A stretch of 32,997 bases of DNA from Candidatus Ruminococcus intestinipullorum (lineage in GTDB: Bacteria; Bacillota; Clostridia; Lachnospirales; Lachnospiraceae), in NCBI GenBank assembly GCA_018883985.1, contig JAHLFA010000112.1:1-32997 (forward strand). Direction: 5' to 3'. How positions within the stretch are numbered: position 1 is the first letter of the stretch; each line of letters begins with the position of its first letter. A model generated the notes under the pieces. That model did no database searches and was not told the DNA's origin. It was given only the letters and a program-made list of their open reading frames with translations. Below are positions 26,118 through 32,997 of this stretch, piece after piece. The position numbers and the translations under genes were made by a program.

Positions 26118-27013
26118 ATCCGAATAAAAAACGTTTGAGAAGAACGATGATGTTTTTGAATGCACAAAAACCAGGTTTGATTAAGGATCCGTATATCTAT
26201 AAACCAGATTCTATAATGTTGGATTTGGAAGATGCAGTTGCAGAGAAACAAAAAGATGCAGCTAGATTTTCCCTTTACCATGCATTAAAGACTATTGATT
26301 ATAGAGGCTGTGAGAGAGTTGTTAGAATTAATGCTTTAGATACACCTTATTGGCGAGAAGATGTTCGTTGTTCCGTAGCAGGAGGATGCGATGCGATTCG
26401 TATTCCAAAGACTGAGAGTGCAAAAGATGTAAAAGTAGTCGAAGAAGCAATTACGGCAGCAGAAAAAGAATTTGGAAGAGAGCATGGCAGTGTATTAATG
26501 ATGGCTGCTATTGAATCAGCTAGAGGGGTTATGCGAGCATTGGATATTTGTGAAGCTTCTGAAAGATTATTTGGGATTGCACTTTCAGGTGGTGATTATA
26601 CAAAGGATTTGCAAACTCGTATTACAGGTACAGGAATTGAACTTATGGGAGCAAGGCAGAATATGTTAATTGCAGCAAGAGCAGCAGGCGTTCAATGTTT
26701 TGATACAGTTTATACAGATTTGGATAACATGGAAGGATTTCGTCAAGATGTAGAAACGATTCATTTGATGGGATTTGATGGAAAATCAATTATCAATCCA
26801 AGACAGATTGCTATTGTACACTCAATCTTTACTCCATCGGAAAAAGATATTATATTCGCAGAGAAAGTCGTTCGAGAAATCGAAGATAAGAGAGCAAAAG
26901 GAATTGGAGTATTTACAGTAGATGGCAAAATGATAGATATTGCTTTTTATGATGGTGCAAAAAGAACGATTGAACTTGCCAAAGCATCAGGCGTGTATAA
27001 GGGGGACTTGTAA
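26114..27013 (+). CDS. citE: Citrate (or citramalate) lyase beta subunit
   Basis: A 299-residue TIM-barrel lyase of the CitE family, which splits citryl-ACP to oxaloacetate and acetyl-ACP. The motifs LDLEDAV, RINALDTPYW, AAIESARG and LSGGDYTKDL are present, including the usual metal-binding acidic residues. I used the ATG at 26114, which overlaps the citD stop; GGGAGGTG lies about 11 bases upstream. A reading from 26093 is less likely. The gene is intact although its partner citF is broken. Confidence 0.92.
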   Translation: MNPNKKRLRRTMMFLNAQKPGLIKDPYIYKPDSIMLDLEDAVAEKQKDAARFSLYHALKTIDYRGCERVVRINALDTPYWREDVRCSVAGGCDAIRIPKTESAKDVKVVEEAITAAEKEFGREHGSVLMMAAIESARGVMRALDICEASERLFGIALSGGDYTKDLQTRITGTGIELMGARQNMLIAARAAGVQCFDTVYTDLDNMEGFRQDVETIHLMGFDGKSIINPRQIAIVHSIFTPSEKDIIFAEKVVREIEDKRAKGIGVFTVDGKMIDIAFYDGAKRTIELAKASGVYKGDL

Positions 27014-27014
27014 A

Positions 27015-27401
27015 ATGATTAATGCAGTTGGAAGAGATATCCCAGAAGAAATCTTAAGAAAAACAGGAAAAGAAGTGTTTCAAGGGGTGCATCATTTTGA
27101 TGGATATGTATATCGTAAACATGGACCATTGACACAGGCAAGAATCAATTCAGAAGGAAGTAAGTTGGTAGATAGTATCCACGATGTGTTAGTGAAATGT
27201 GGAATAAAGGATGGAATGAAAGTTAGTTTTCACCACCATTTCCGTGAGGGTGATTTTGTTGTTAACATGGTTATGGAAGAAATACATAACATGGGAATTA
27301 AAGATATTACAATCTGTGCCAGCTCAGTCGGTCATTTTTTGCGGACAGTTCATACATGCTATCCTTTTCTGTTCTCTGCTCCTGCGTTTGCTCTCGTTTG
27401 A
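27015..27401 (+). pseudogene. citF: Citrate lyase alpha subunit, cut by mobile element
   Basis: The first ~104 residues match the N-terminus of CitF (VSFHHHFREGDFVVNMVMEE is typical, followed by MGIKDITICASS). After codon 104, near 27326, similarity stops and unrelated element sequence is read until a stop at 27401. Intact CitF has roughly 510 residues, so about four-fifths is missing here, including the acyl-transferase core. The start is one base after the citE stop. Without alpha subunit the citrate-lyase-type complex should be inactive, unless the gene is restored by excision or another copy exists. The 3' part may lie beyond the window, on the far side of the insertion. Confidence 0.9.
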
Positions 27402-28991
27402 TTTCTCCCTCCGTATCTTCTTGGCACAAGCAGGACAATACCTTGATGCACCAGAGCCCGGGACATATTCAACGCCGCACACCGTACAATTTTTAGCGGG
27501 CATTGCTGCCCACCGTTTTGTAGGTATGATATGTAATTCATCGACAAAGCCGATGAATTTATAGTAAATCTTGATTTCCTGCTTCACTGTTCCGTCTGCC
27601 ATCTTCTCACGCTCCGAAACAAGTATCTTGTCTATGAGTGCGTTTATAACTGTTGCATCCAGTTCTTTTAAGCCTTGATAATTTCGGATAAGGGCGAGGA
27701 AGTCACGGATTCCCCGTGATTTCTCGTAGCTTTCATTAAGAGTTTCCGTCACCTCTTTCAGCCTTGCTTCAATTTCAAGCTGCTCTTTCTGGTATTTCCC
27801 CGACATCATCTCAAAATTCCGCTCGGTAATACGCTCCATGACCTTATCCTCGTAGAGAGAGGAAAACAGCCTGTCCAGTTCCGCAAGGCGTTTGTTCAGC
27901 TTCTTACGTTCTTTCTCTAATGCTTTCGCCCTGCTCTGGTCTGTTTCCGTGAGCCGCTTTTCTATGGCCCTGACCGCCTTTTCATCATTCACTGCCATAT
28001 CCGCAAAACAGTTGATGTCGGCAAGAACGGCATTGAATAAATCCCTTGCTTCTATATTGTGGGCACTACACTCGCTTCTTCCGTTTCTTGCATAATTATT
28101 ACATGAATACTGTACACAGTCGATAATCTCTGGGCGTTTCCTCCTGTGTACGTTCATTGCCCGCAGAGCACATCCGCAGTCCACACACTTGATAACGCCT
28201 GCAAAAATATTTACAAATCCTCCCTTGTTCTGTGGAAGCCTACGACTTGTAATAAGCTGTTGGACAATATCAAATTCCTCCTGCGTGACTATTCCCTCAT
28301 GGGTATTGGGTATCACTTCCCATTCTTCGGGCAGCTTAGAGGGGCGTTTCTTGCTTTTCATATTGGCGGCAATCCGTTTGTAGCCTACAAGATTTCCCGC
28401 ATATATCGGGCTTCTTAAAATGCTCCTCACGCTGTTCCCACTCCAAATATAGCGTTTGTCCTCGTTCCCCTCAAAATGACGTTCAAAGCCTGTTTCGCCA
28501 CGCTCCGCCGCATAAGCGGCAGGGCGTAGGATATGCTGTTTATTAAGATGTCTGCAAATTTTGGCAACTCCATTCCCTTTTAATGCAAGGTCGAATATCT
28601 CTTTTACAACATGTGCCACTTTATCATCTATCAGCAGATGGTTGTGGTCGGCAGGGTCTTTGATATAGCCATAAGGGGCGGTAGTTCCCATGAATTTCCC
28701 CTGTTGAAACCTCGCCCGATATGCCGATTTTATCTTAACAGATATGTCAGCGGCATACATTTCGTTTAAAATGTTGCGGAAAGGCGTGATGTCCATAGCA
28801 GATTTATTCAAGGTATCTACGCCGTCATTGACCGCTATATACCTCACGTTATGCTCTGGGAAGAAAACTTCCAGATATAACCCACAATCAAGATAGTTTC
28901 TCCCCAGACGGGATAAATCTTTCGTAATCACGCAGTTTATCAGACCGCTTTCAATGTCTTTTATCATATTCTGGAAACTTGGTCTTTGGAA
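27324..28991 (-). pseudogene. Large serine recombinase lacking its catalytic N-terminus
   Basis: About 556 residues match large serine recombinases from the FQRPSFQNM region onward: KDLSRLGRNYL, the recombinase domain with APYGYIKDP, a zinc-ribbon (CVDCGCALR), a coiled-coil and a C-terminal CxxC-x13-CxxC zinc motif with a basic tail. The first ~55-60 residues, which carry the catalytic serine (Y-x-R-x-S) and the N-x-Q block, are missing. Upstream of 28991 the frame stays open to a TTG at 29093, but that stretch looks unrelated and has no ribosome site. The gene reads toward citF, and its stop codon appears to come from the citF sequence. The enzyme is probably inactive. Confidence 0.85.
27337..27348 (+). 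repeat. 12-base direct repeat, copy 1
   Basis: TTTTGCGGACAG occurs here, just inside the citF junction, and again at 29040-29051, just outside the recombinase fragment. It may be chance or an attachment-site relic. Confidence 0.4.
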
Positions 28992-29039
28992 TAATGAGGT
29001 GTGATAGCGATAGCGGCAAAAAGCTAATAAAATCAATGG

Positions 29040-29051
29040 TTTTGCGGACAG
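29040..29051 (+). repeat. 12-base direct repeat, copy 2
   Basis: This is the second copy of TTTTGCGGACAG, 1,703 bases from the first. It lies in the noncoding stretch between the recombinase fragment and the conjugation genes. Confidence 0.4.
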
Positions 29052-29092
29052 CGGATAGACAGGGAATGTGTTAAAAACTGAATACGCACACA

Positions 29093-29141
29093 AACGGCGT
29101 TACCTTAACCCCTTTGGGGGAGAAAGTAACGCCGTTTTTTT
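29093..29141. terminator. Strong stem-loop with T run at the start of the conjugative segment
   Basis: Eleven-base arms (29093-29103 and 29126-29136) pair perfectly, with a smaller inner C4/G4 hairpin, and seven T's follow at 29135-29141 on the plus strand. It looks like a rho-independent terminator that insulates the element genes from outside transcription. It lies about 30 bases before the next ribosome site. Confidence 0.8.
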
Positions 29142-29170
29142 ATGCCCGCAGGAAAGGAGGTGCAGCCGGA

Positions 29171-29389
29171 ATGTATTTCACAAAGGGCAAGCAGCGGGCG
29201 TTTGAATTGCTCATGCAGCAGAAGCCGGGATTTGACCGCTATCAATCCGGTTGTGCCGGAGATGATGAAGATTGCGGCACTTGCCGTTTCTACCGCCCCG
29301 GGTGGAAATATGAGTTTTGCGTTTTCAAAGAGTGTCCCTATTGCCCCGGCAAAAGGACGCGGAAAACGCACGCCAGCATGGACAAATAG
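29171..29389 (+). CDS. Small cysteine-rich mobile-element protein
   Basis: A 72-residue protein with six cysteines (28, 35, 38, 50, 55, 58). They include CGTC-like and CPYC pairs that could bind zinc. An AAGGAGG site lies ten bases before the ATG at 29171; longer in-frame readings lack support. I do not recognise a named family. Small Cys-rich proteins often precede the RepA-like gene in clostridial conjugative elements, which suggests a regulatory or replication-linked role. Confidence 0.75.
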   Translation: MYFTKGKQRAFELLMQQKPGFDRYQSGCAGDDEDCGTCRFYRPGWKYEFCVFKECPYCPGKRTRKTHASMDK

Positions 29390-29517
29390 ACGGGCAAAAG
29401 CCCTTGTGCCATGCGGCTTTGCAGACGCGAAAACGGCAAAGGGCATATTGCAATACCAAAACAGCCGAAAACGGCTTTCTAATTGTCCACGCATACCAAG
29501 AGAGGAAGTGAGGAAAT

Positions 29518-30462
29518 ATGGCAGTTTTCAGAGTGGAGCGAAATACGGGATATACCGTTATGAGCAACCACCACTTGCGAAACAAGGAATTGTCCTTAAA
29601 GGCAAAGGGCTTGTTGTCGCAAATGCTTTCGCTGCCCGAAGATTGGGATTATACCCTTGCGGGCTTATCCCATATCAACCGGGAGAAGATCGACGCAATC
29701 CGCGAAGCGGTAAAGGAACTCGAAAAAGCCGGATATATCGTGCGCAGCCGGGAGCGCGACGAAAAGGGACGCTTGCGGGGCGCAGATTACGTCATATACG
29801 AGCAGCCGCAGCCGCGAGAGCCGGAAGCAGCTACCAGCGGCGGACAGCCGCCTATATTGGATTTACCTACATTGGAAAATCCAACATTGGATAATCCAAC
29901 GTTGGAAAAACCTACGCAGGAAAAACCTACGTTGGAAAATCCAACGCAATTAAATAAAGATATATTAAGTAAAGAACAATCAATTACTGATTTATCAAGT
30001 ACCGATTCCATTCCTTTCCATTCCCTAAACCCCTTGCCCTTTGCGCATGGCGAAGCGGCTACGCCGCCGGAAAGGAAAAGAACGGAAGCGAAAAGCAATA
30101 GCGCAGTAGAGATTTACAGGGAGATTATCAAGGACAATATCGAATACGACCATCTCATTCAAAACTGCAAAATTGACAAAGACCGTTTGGACGAGATTGT
30201 TGACCTTATGCTGGAAACCGTCTGCACAGCCCGAAAGGCAATCCGTATTGCCGGGGACGACTACCCCGCCGAATTGGTGAAATCCAAGTTTTTGAAGCTG
30301 AACAGCAGCCATATTGAGTTTGTTTTGGATTGCATGAGGGAGAACACAACCAAAGTGCGCAACATCAAGCAGTATCTAAAAGCGGTGCTGTTCAACGCGC
30401 CGAGTACCATTGACAGCTACTATACCGCCCTTGTCAATCACGACTTATACGGCGGCGAATGA
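29518..30462 (+). CDS. RepA-like helix-turn-helix protein of conjugative element
   Basis: A 314-residue protein. Residues 1-100 form the winged helix-turn-helix of RepA-N/DnaD-like proteins found in integrative elements (FRVERNTGYTVMSNHHLRN and LSLKAKGLLSQMLSLPEDW). A Pro/Thr-rich linker with pentapeptide repeats covers about residues 117-146. Residues 190-314 form a helical C-terminal domain of the DUF6017 kind. It probably takes part in replication or copy control of the excised circle. A GAGG-rich site precedes the ATG. The next gene, pcfB-like, follows after 36 bases. Confidence 0.88.
   Translation: MAVFRVERNTGYTVMSNHHLRNKELSLKAKGLLSQMLSLPEDWDYTLAGLSHINREKIDAIREAVKELEKAGYIVRSRERDEKGRLRGADYVIYEQPQPREPEAATSGGQPPILDLPTLENPTLDNPTLEKPTQEKPTLENPTQLNKDILSKEQSITDLSSTDSIPFHSLNPLPFAHGEAATPPERKRTEAKSNSAVEIYREIIKDNIEYDHLIQNCKIDKDRLDEIVDLMLETVCTARKAIRIAGDDYPAELVKSKFLKLNSSHIEFVLDCMRENTTKVRNIKQYLKAVLFNAPSTIDSYYTALVNHDLYGGE
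29866..29955 (+). repeat. Six tandem 15-base units coding for pentapeptides
   Basis: Six consecutive 15-base units (for example CCAACATTGGATAAT) encode PTLEN, PTLDN, PTLEK, PTQEK, PTLEN and PTQLN. The run forms the linker of the RepA-like protein. Because the unit is a multiple of three, copy-number changes would keep the frame. Confidence 0.9.
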
Positions 30463-30498
30463 GCATAGCCGCACTTTACCGGGAAAGGAGTTGATACC

Positions 30499-30972
30499 TT
30501 GCAGGAGGAAGTAACCCAAAAAACGATTGCCCTATACGTCAAAGTGGGAAAAGGCGCGGCGCGGCTTACCGAACAGGCGTTACAGAAAGCAATCCAAAAG
30601 TTTTTGGAGCAGAAAAGCAAACCCGCGCATGGGAAACAGACCATGCGGCAGCTTATGAAGCAGAACGCGGGTGTTTCCAACATCGAGATCACCGACAGCA
30701 ATATTAAAGCCTTTGAGAGTACGGCGAAGAAATACAACATAGATTTTTCGCTAAAAAAGGTTAAGGGCGAGCAGACCCGTTACCTTGTGTTTTTCAAAGG
30801 CCGGGACGCGGACGTTATGACCGCAGCGTTTCAAGAGTTTTCCGCAAAGAAGCTGAACCGGGAGAAAAAGCCCTCTATCCGCAAAGCCCTTGCCGCTGCA
30901 AAGGACAAGGCGAAGCAGCTTAACGCCGCCCGCGACAAGGTAAAGAAAATGGACAGGGGGCGCGAGATATGA
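30499..30972 (+). CDS. PcfB-family conjugation accessory protein
   Basis: A 157-residue protein of the PcfB/DUF3801 family. In pCF10-type systems PcfB binds the VirD4-type coupling protein and helps bring the relaxosome to the channel. The start is a TTG at 30499, supported by AAAGGAG eight bases upstream. The central EKSKPAHGKQTMRQL and DFSLKK-type blocks are usual. The C-terminal third is rich in Lys and Ala. The stop overlaps the ATG of the VirD4 gene (ATGA), matching the functional pairing. Confidence 0.88.
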   Translation: MQEEVTQKTIALYVKVGKGAARLTEQALQKAIQKFLEQKSKPAHGKQTMRQLMKQNAGVSNIEITDSNIKAFESTAKKYNIDFSLKKVKGEQTRYLVFFKGRDADVMTAAFQEFSAKKLNREKKPSIRKALAAAKDKAKQLNAARDKVKKMDRGREI

Positions 30973-31277
30973 AGCAGATCAACTACAAAAAGCTGATACT
31001 TCCGAATATCCCCTATGTGTTCTTTGTCTATCTCTTTGATAAAGTCGGACAGGCGGTGCGGCTTGCCCCCGGCGCGGATATTTCTGCAAAGATACTGAAT
31101 ATCACACAAGGATTTTCCGCAGCCTTTGAAAACGCCTTGCCGAGCGTTTACCCGTTGGATTTGCTTGTCGGCATTGTCGGTGCGGTGATTATCCGCTTGA
31201 TAGTCTATGTCAAAGGGAAAAACGCGAAGAAATACCGCAAGGGCGCGGAGTACGGCTCTGCCCGATGGAGTGCATAA
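30969..31277 (+). pseudogene. VirD4-type coupling protein, cut after N-terminus
   Basis: A 102-residue fragment. It begins like VirD4/TraG-type coupling proteins of clostridial elements, with two membrane helices (near 12-27 and 64-80) and the KYRKGAEYGSARW block that normally leads into the ATPase domain. After the Trp codon at about 31269 it ends in two foreign codons and a stop. Intact proteins have about 600 residues with Walker motifs, all missing here. The cut coincides with the second serine recombinase starting at 31325. Conjugation of this element should be blocked while the insertion is present. Confidence 0.85.
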
Positions 31278-32997
31278 TTTTAAGTGTAAAGGAAGCCTAT
31301 ATGGACGCACAGGAGGTTATGCACATGACTGATTATAGTAAAATTACAGCCCTTTACTCCCGCCTTTCCGTGGGCGACGAGGACAGGGACGGCGGTGAGA
31401 GTAACTCGATACAGAACCAAAAAATCTTTTTGGAGAACTACGCCAGAGGGCAGCACTTAACCAATATCCGGCACTACATTGACGATGACGAAAGCGGCAG
31501 ATTTTTTGACCGTTCTGCCTACTCCCGCATGATGGACGATGTAGAGAACGGGAAAATCGGTGTCTGCATTATGAAAGACCTGACACGCTGGGGGCGTGAC
31601 TATCTCCAAGTCGGCAATGCGATGGAGATATTCAGACGGAACAATGTGCGCTTTATCGCAGTCAACAACGGGATAGACAGCGAAAAGCCCGATACATTGG
31701 AGTTTGCGCCCTTTATCAACATCATGTCGGAGTGGTACGCAAAGGACATCAGCAAGAAAGTAAAGACCGGCATTAAGACGAAGGGCATGAGTGGAAAGCC
31801 GATTGCCACCGAAGCCCCCTATGGCTATGTCAAATCCCCGGACAACAAGGATTTTTGGATTATCGACGAGGAAGCCGCCGGAGTTGTTCGTTTGATTTTT
31901 CGCCTGTTTCTGGACGGAAAAAACCGAAACCAAATTGCCGTATATCTCACGCAGGCGCAAATCCCAACGCCCACATTCTACATGAAAGAGCGCGGGCGGG
32001 GAACCTGTAAAAACAGGGCGCTCAATGAGGCCAACCGCTATAAGTGGAACAAAGCCACCCTGACCCATATCCTCACACGGCAGGAGTATTGCGGTGATGT
32101 TGTCAACTTCAAGACCACAAAGCACTTCCGCGACAAGCGGAACCACTATGTAGACCGGAGCCAATGGCAGATAACCGAAAATGTGCATGAGCCGATTATT
32201 GACCGCACCGACTTTGAAACCGTACAGCGGATTTTGGAAAATGCGCCCGTCAAACGCCCCAACGGGGACGGGGAAATCCACCCTTTGTCGGGCTTGCTTT
32301 TCTGTAAGGATTGCGGTGCGAAAATGCACATTCGCATAGATTATCGGAATGGCGGCAAGCGTCATGTTGCCTATTGCAGCGAGTACCACAAGGGAAAAGC
32401 CAAAAACCCCAAATGCAATTCCCCGCACATCATTGACGCGGATTTGCTCATGCAGACCATCGCGGAAGTGCTGAAGAAAATCGAGGACTATTCTATCAGC
32501 AACTGGGCGGAATTTGAAGCCTTAGTGAAAAAGAACCTTGCCATGCAGCAGACCGACAAGACCAAGAAACAGCAGAAGCGTATCCCGCAAATCACGACGC
32601 GCCTTGAACAGATTGACAAGGTGCTGAACAAGCTCTATGAGGACAACGCCCTCGGCACGATCCCGCAAGACCGCTATGAGCAAATGTCGCAGAAGTATTC
32701 AGAAGAATACTATGCGCTGAAAGCGGAGCTTGCCGAGCTGCAAGAGCAGCTATCCGCTTTTGAGAACGCGGGCGGACGGGCGCAGAAGTTTTTGAAGCTG
32801 ACGGAACGCTACGCTGCCTTTACCGACCTGACCCCCGCCATTCTCAACGAGTTTATCAGCCGGATTGAAGTGCATGAGCGCGACAAGAAAAGGGCAAAAC
32901 AAGCCATTCAGCACATCGGGATATATTTCAACTATATCGGCAAATTTGAGAACGAAGTGACACAGCTTACAGAGCCAACGGAGCAGGAAATCCGGCA
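31271..32997. mobile_element. Second element inserted in the VirD4 gene (left end)
   Basis: The boundary is set by the end of VirD4 similarity near 31270. A serine recombinase gene starts 55 bases inside, reading inward, as often seen at the end of serine-recombinase elements. The other end lies outside the window. Confidence 0.75.
31325..32997 (+). CDS. Large serine recombinase (3' end outside window)
   Basis: The frame is open from 31325 to the window edge, at least 557 residues. The catalytic domain is complete: Arg13 and Ser15 in LYSRLSVGDE, the SNSIQNQK block, and KDLTRWGRDYL. A recombinase domain (APYGYVKSP), a zinc ribbon (FCKDCGAKMH, then further Cys) and a long coiled-coil follow. 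AGGAGG at 31311-31316 favours the ATG at 31325. ATGs at 31319 and 31301 are in frame and possible. The sequence differs clearly from the broken recombinase at 27324, so it belongs to a separate element. It probably catalysed insertion into the VirD4 gene. Confidence 0.92.
   Translation, partial: MTDYSKITALYSRLSVGDEDRDGGESNSIQNQKIFLENYARGQHLTNIRHYIDDDESGRFFDRSAYSRMMDDVENGKIGVCIMKDLTRWGRDYLQVGNAMEIFRRNNVRFIAVNNGIDSEKPDTLEFAPFINIMSEWYAKDISKKVKTGIKTKGMSGKPIATEAPYGYVKSPDNKDFWIIDEEAAGVVRLIFRLFLDGKNRNQIAVYLTQAQIPTPTFYMKERGRGTCKNRALNEANRYKWNKATLTHILTRQEYCGDVVNFKTTKHFRDKRNHYVDRSQWQITENVHEPIIDRTDFETVQRILENAPVKRPNGDGEIHPLSGLLFCKDCGAKMHIRIDYRNGGKRHVAYCSEYHKGKAKNPKCNSPHIIDADLLMQTIAEVLKKIEDYSISNWAEFEALVKKNLAMQQTDKTKKQQKRIPQITTRLEQIDKVLNKLYEDNALGTIPQDRYEQMSQKYSEEYYALKAELAELQEQLSAFENAGGRAQKFLKLTERYAAFTDLTPAILNEFISRIEVHERDKKRAKQAIQHIGIYFNYIGKFENEVTQLTEPTEQEIR

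Larger units (their letters stand above)
28992..31270. mobile_element. Conjugative-element segment (RepA-like, PcfB, VirD4 module)
   Basis: This stretch carries a Cys-rich small protein, a RepA-like helix-turn-helix protein, PcfB and the start of VirD4, all on the plus strand. The set is common in clostridial integrative conjugative elements of the Tn1549-like kind. Its left end abuts the broken recombinase and its right end is where VirD4 is cut. Bounds are approximate. Confidence 0.75.
27327..32997. mobile_element. Composite mobile DNA inserted in citF
   Basis: From about 27327 to the window end there are only mobile-element genes: a broken serine recombinase, conjugation genes and a second serine recombinase. 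From about 29.1 kb the base composition turns visibly G+C-richer than the left side. The left boundary is set by where citF similarity ends, give or take a few bases. The right end is outside the window. Confidence 0.85.

Noticed and set aside
27349..27401. Tail of the citF frame as a real C-terminus
   Set aside because: The last ~23 codons are antisense to the recombinase 3' end and have no similarity to CitF.
28992..29093. N-terminal extension of the recombinase frame to a TTG at 29093
   Set aside because: It has no ribosome site, starts inside a terminator hairpin, and its ~34 residues do not match the catalytic domain expected at this position.
29142..29894. Long plus-strand open frame of 250 codons overlapping two genes
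   Set aside because: It runs through the Cys-rich and RepA-like genes in another frame, has a low-complexity basic translation, and matches no family. The two overlapped genes have ribosome sites and recognisable features.
29866..29955. Possible CRISPR-like array
   Set aside because: The 15-base units are contiguous with no spacers and code for an in-frame pentapeptide repeat.
31457..32428. Minus-strand open frame of 323 codons
   Set aside because: It lies fully inside the second serine recombinase gene, whose plus-strand frame shows catalytic and zinc-ribbon motifs. It is an antisense shadow in G+C-rich DNA.

Overview
The window looks like chromosome from a Gram-positive anaerobe of class Clostridia, most likely a gut Lachnospiraceae-type organism. 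The reasons are A+T-rich coding sequence, strong AGGAGG-type ribosome binding sites, lipoprotein-anchored binding proteins, citrate-lyase-type genes, and an integrative element of the clostridial RepA-like/PcfB/VirD4 type. The genus cannot be fixed from the sequence alone. Positions 1-27.3 kb are a run of carbon-source and nucleoside gene clusters. Positions 27.3-33.0 kb are nested mobile DNA.

Layout. (1) 1-813 is the end of an ABC exporter. (2) 886-9146 is an alpha-galactoside cluster: an AraC regulator, a lipoprotein binding protein, two permeases, a GH36 alpha-galactosidase and a GH13_4 amylosucrase-type enzyme. Together they would import raffinose-type sugars, remove galactose, and split the remaining sucrose. 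(3) 9233-15915, minus strand, is one tight operon: CoA-transferase, MaoC hydratase, ketopantoate-reductase-like dehydrogenase, VOC protein, AroQ-like dehydratase and a three-part TRAP transporter. It looks like an undescribed catabolic route for a carboxylate. (4) 16190-19683, plus strand, is araC, an ADP-ribosylglycohydrolase, a PfkB kinase and a PnuC transporter, which looks like a nucleoside or NAD-fragment salvage operon. Four AraC-type repeats lie between (3) and (4). (5) 19764-27326 is a tricarboxylate cluster around a LysR gene. citX, a MatC-like permease and an amidohydrolase-like protein run leftward. LysR, a fused aconitase-like hydratase, citD, citE and citF run rightward.

citF is cut after about 104 codons. 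There the sequence enters mobile DNA in what appear to be three layers. A large serine recombinase gene lies against citF but has lost its catalytic N-terminus. G+C-richer conjugative-element genes follow (Cys-rich protein, RepA-like protein, PcfB, VirD4). The VirD4 gene is itself cut after about 100 codons, next to a second, apparently intact serine recombinase that runs off the window. The citrate-lyase-type pathway is therefore probably inactive in this strain unless the outer insertion can leave precisely.

The best candidates for new biology are the TRAP/CoA-transferase/AroQ-like operon, the DraG-PfkB-PnuC operon, and the nested insertions that silence citF.
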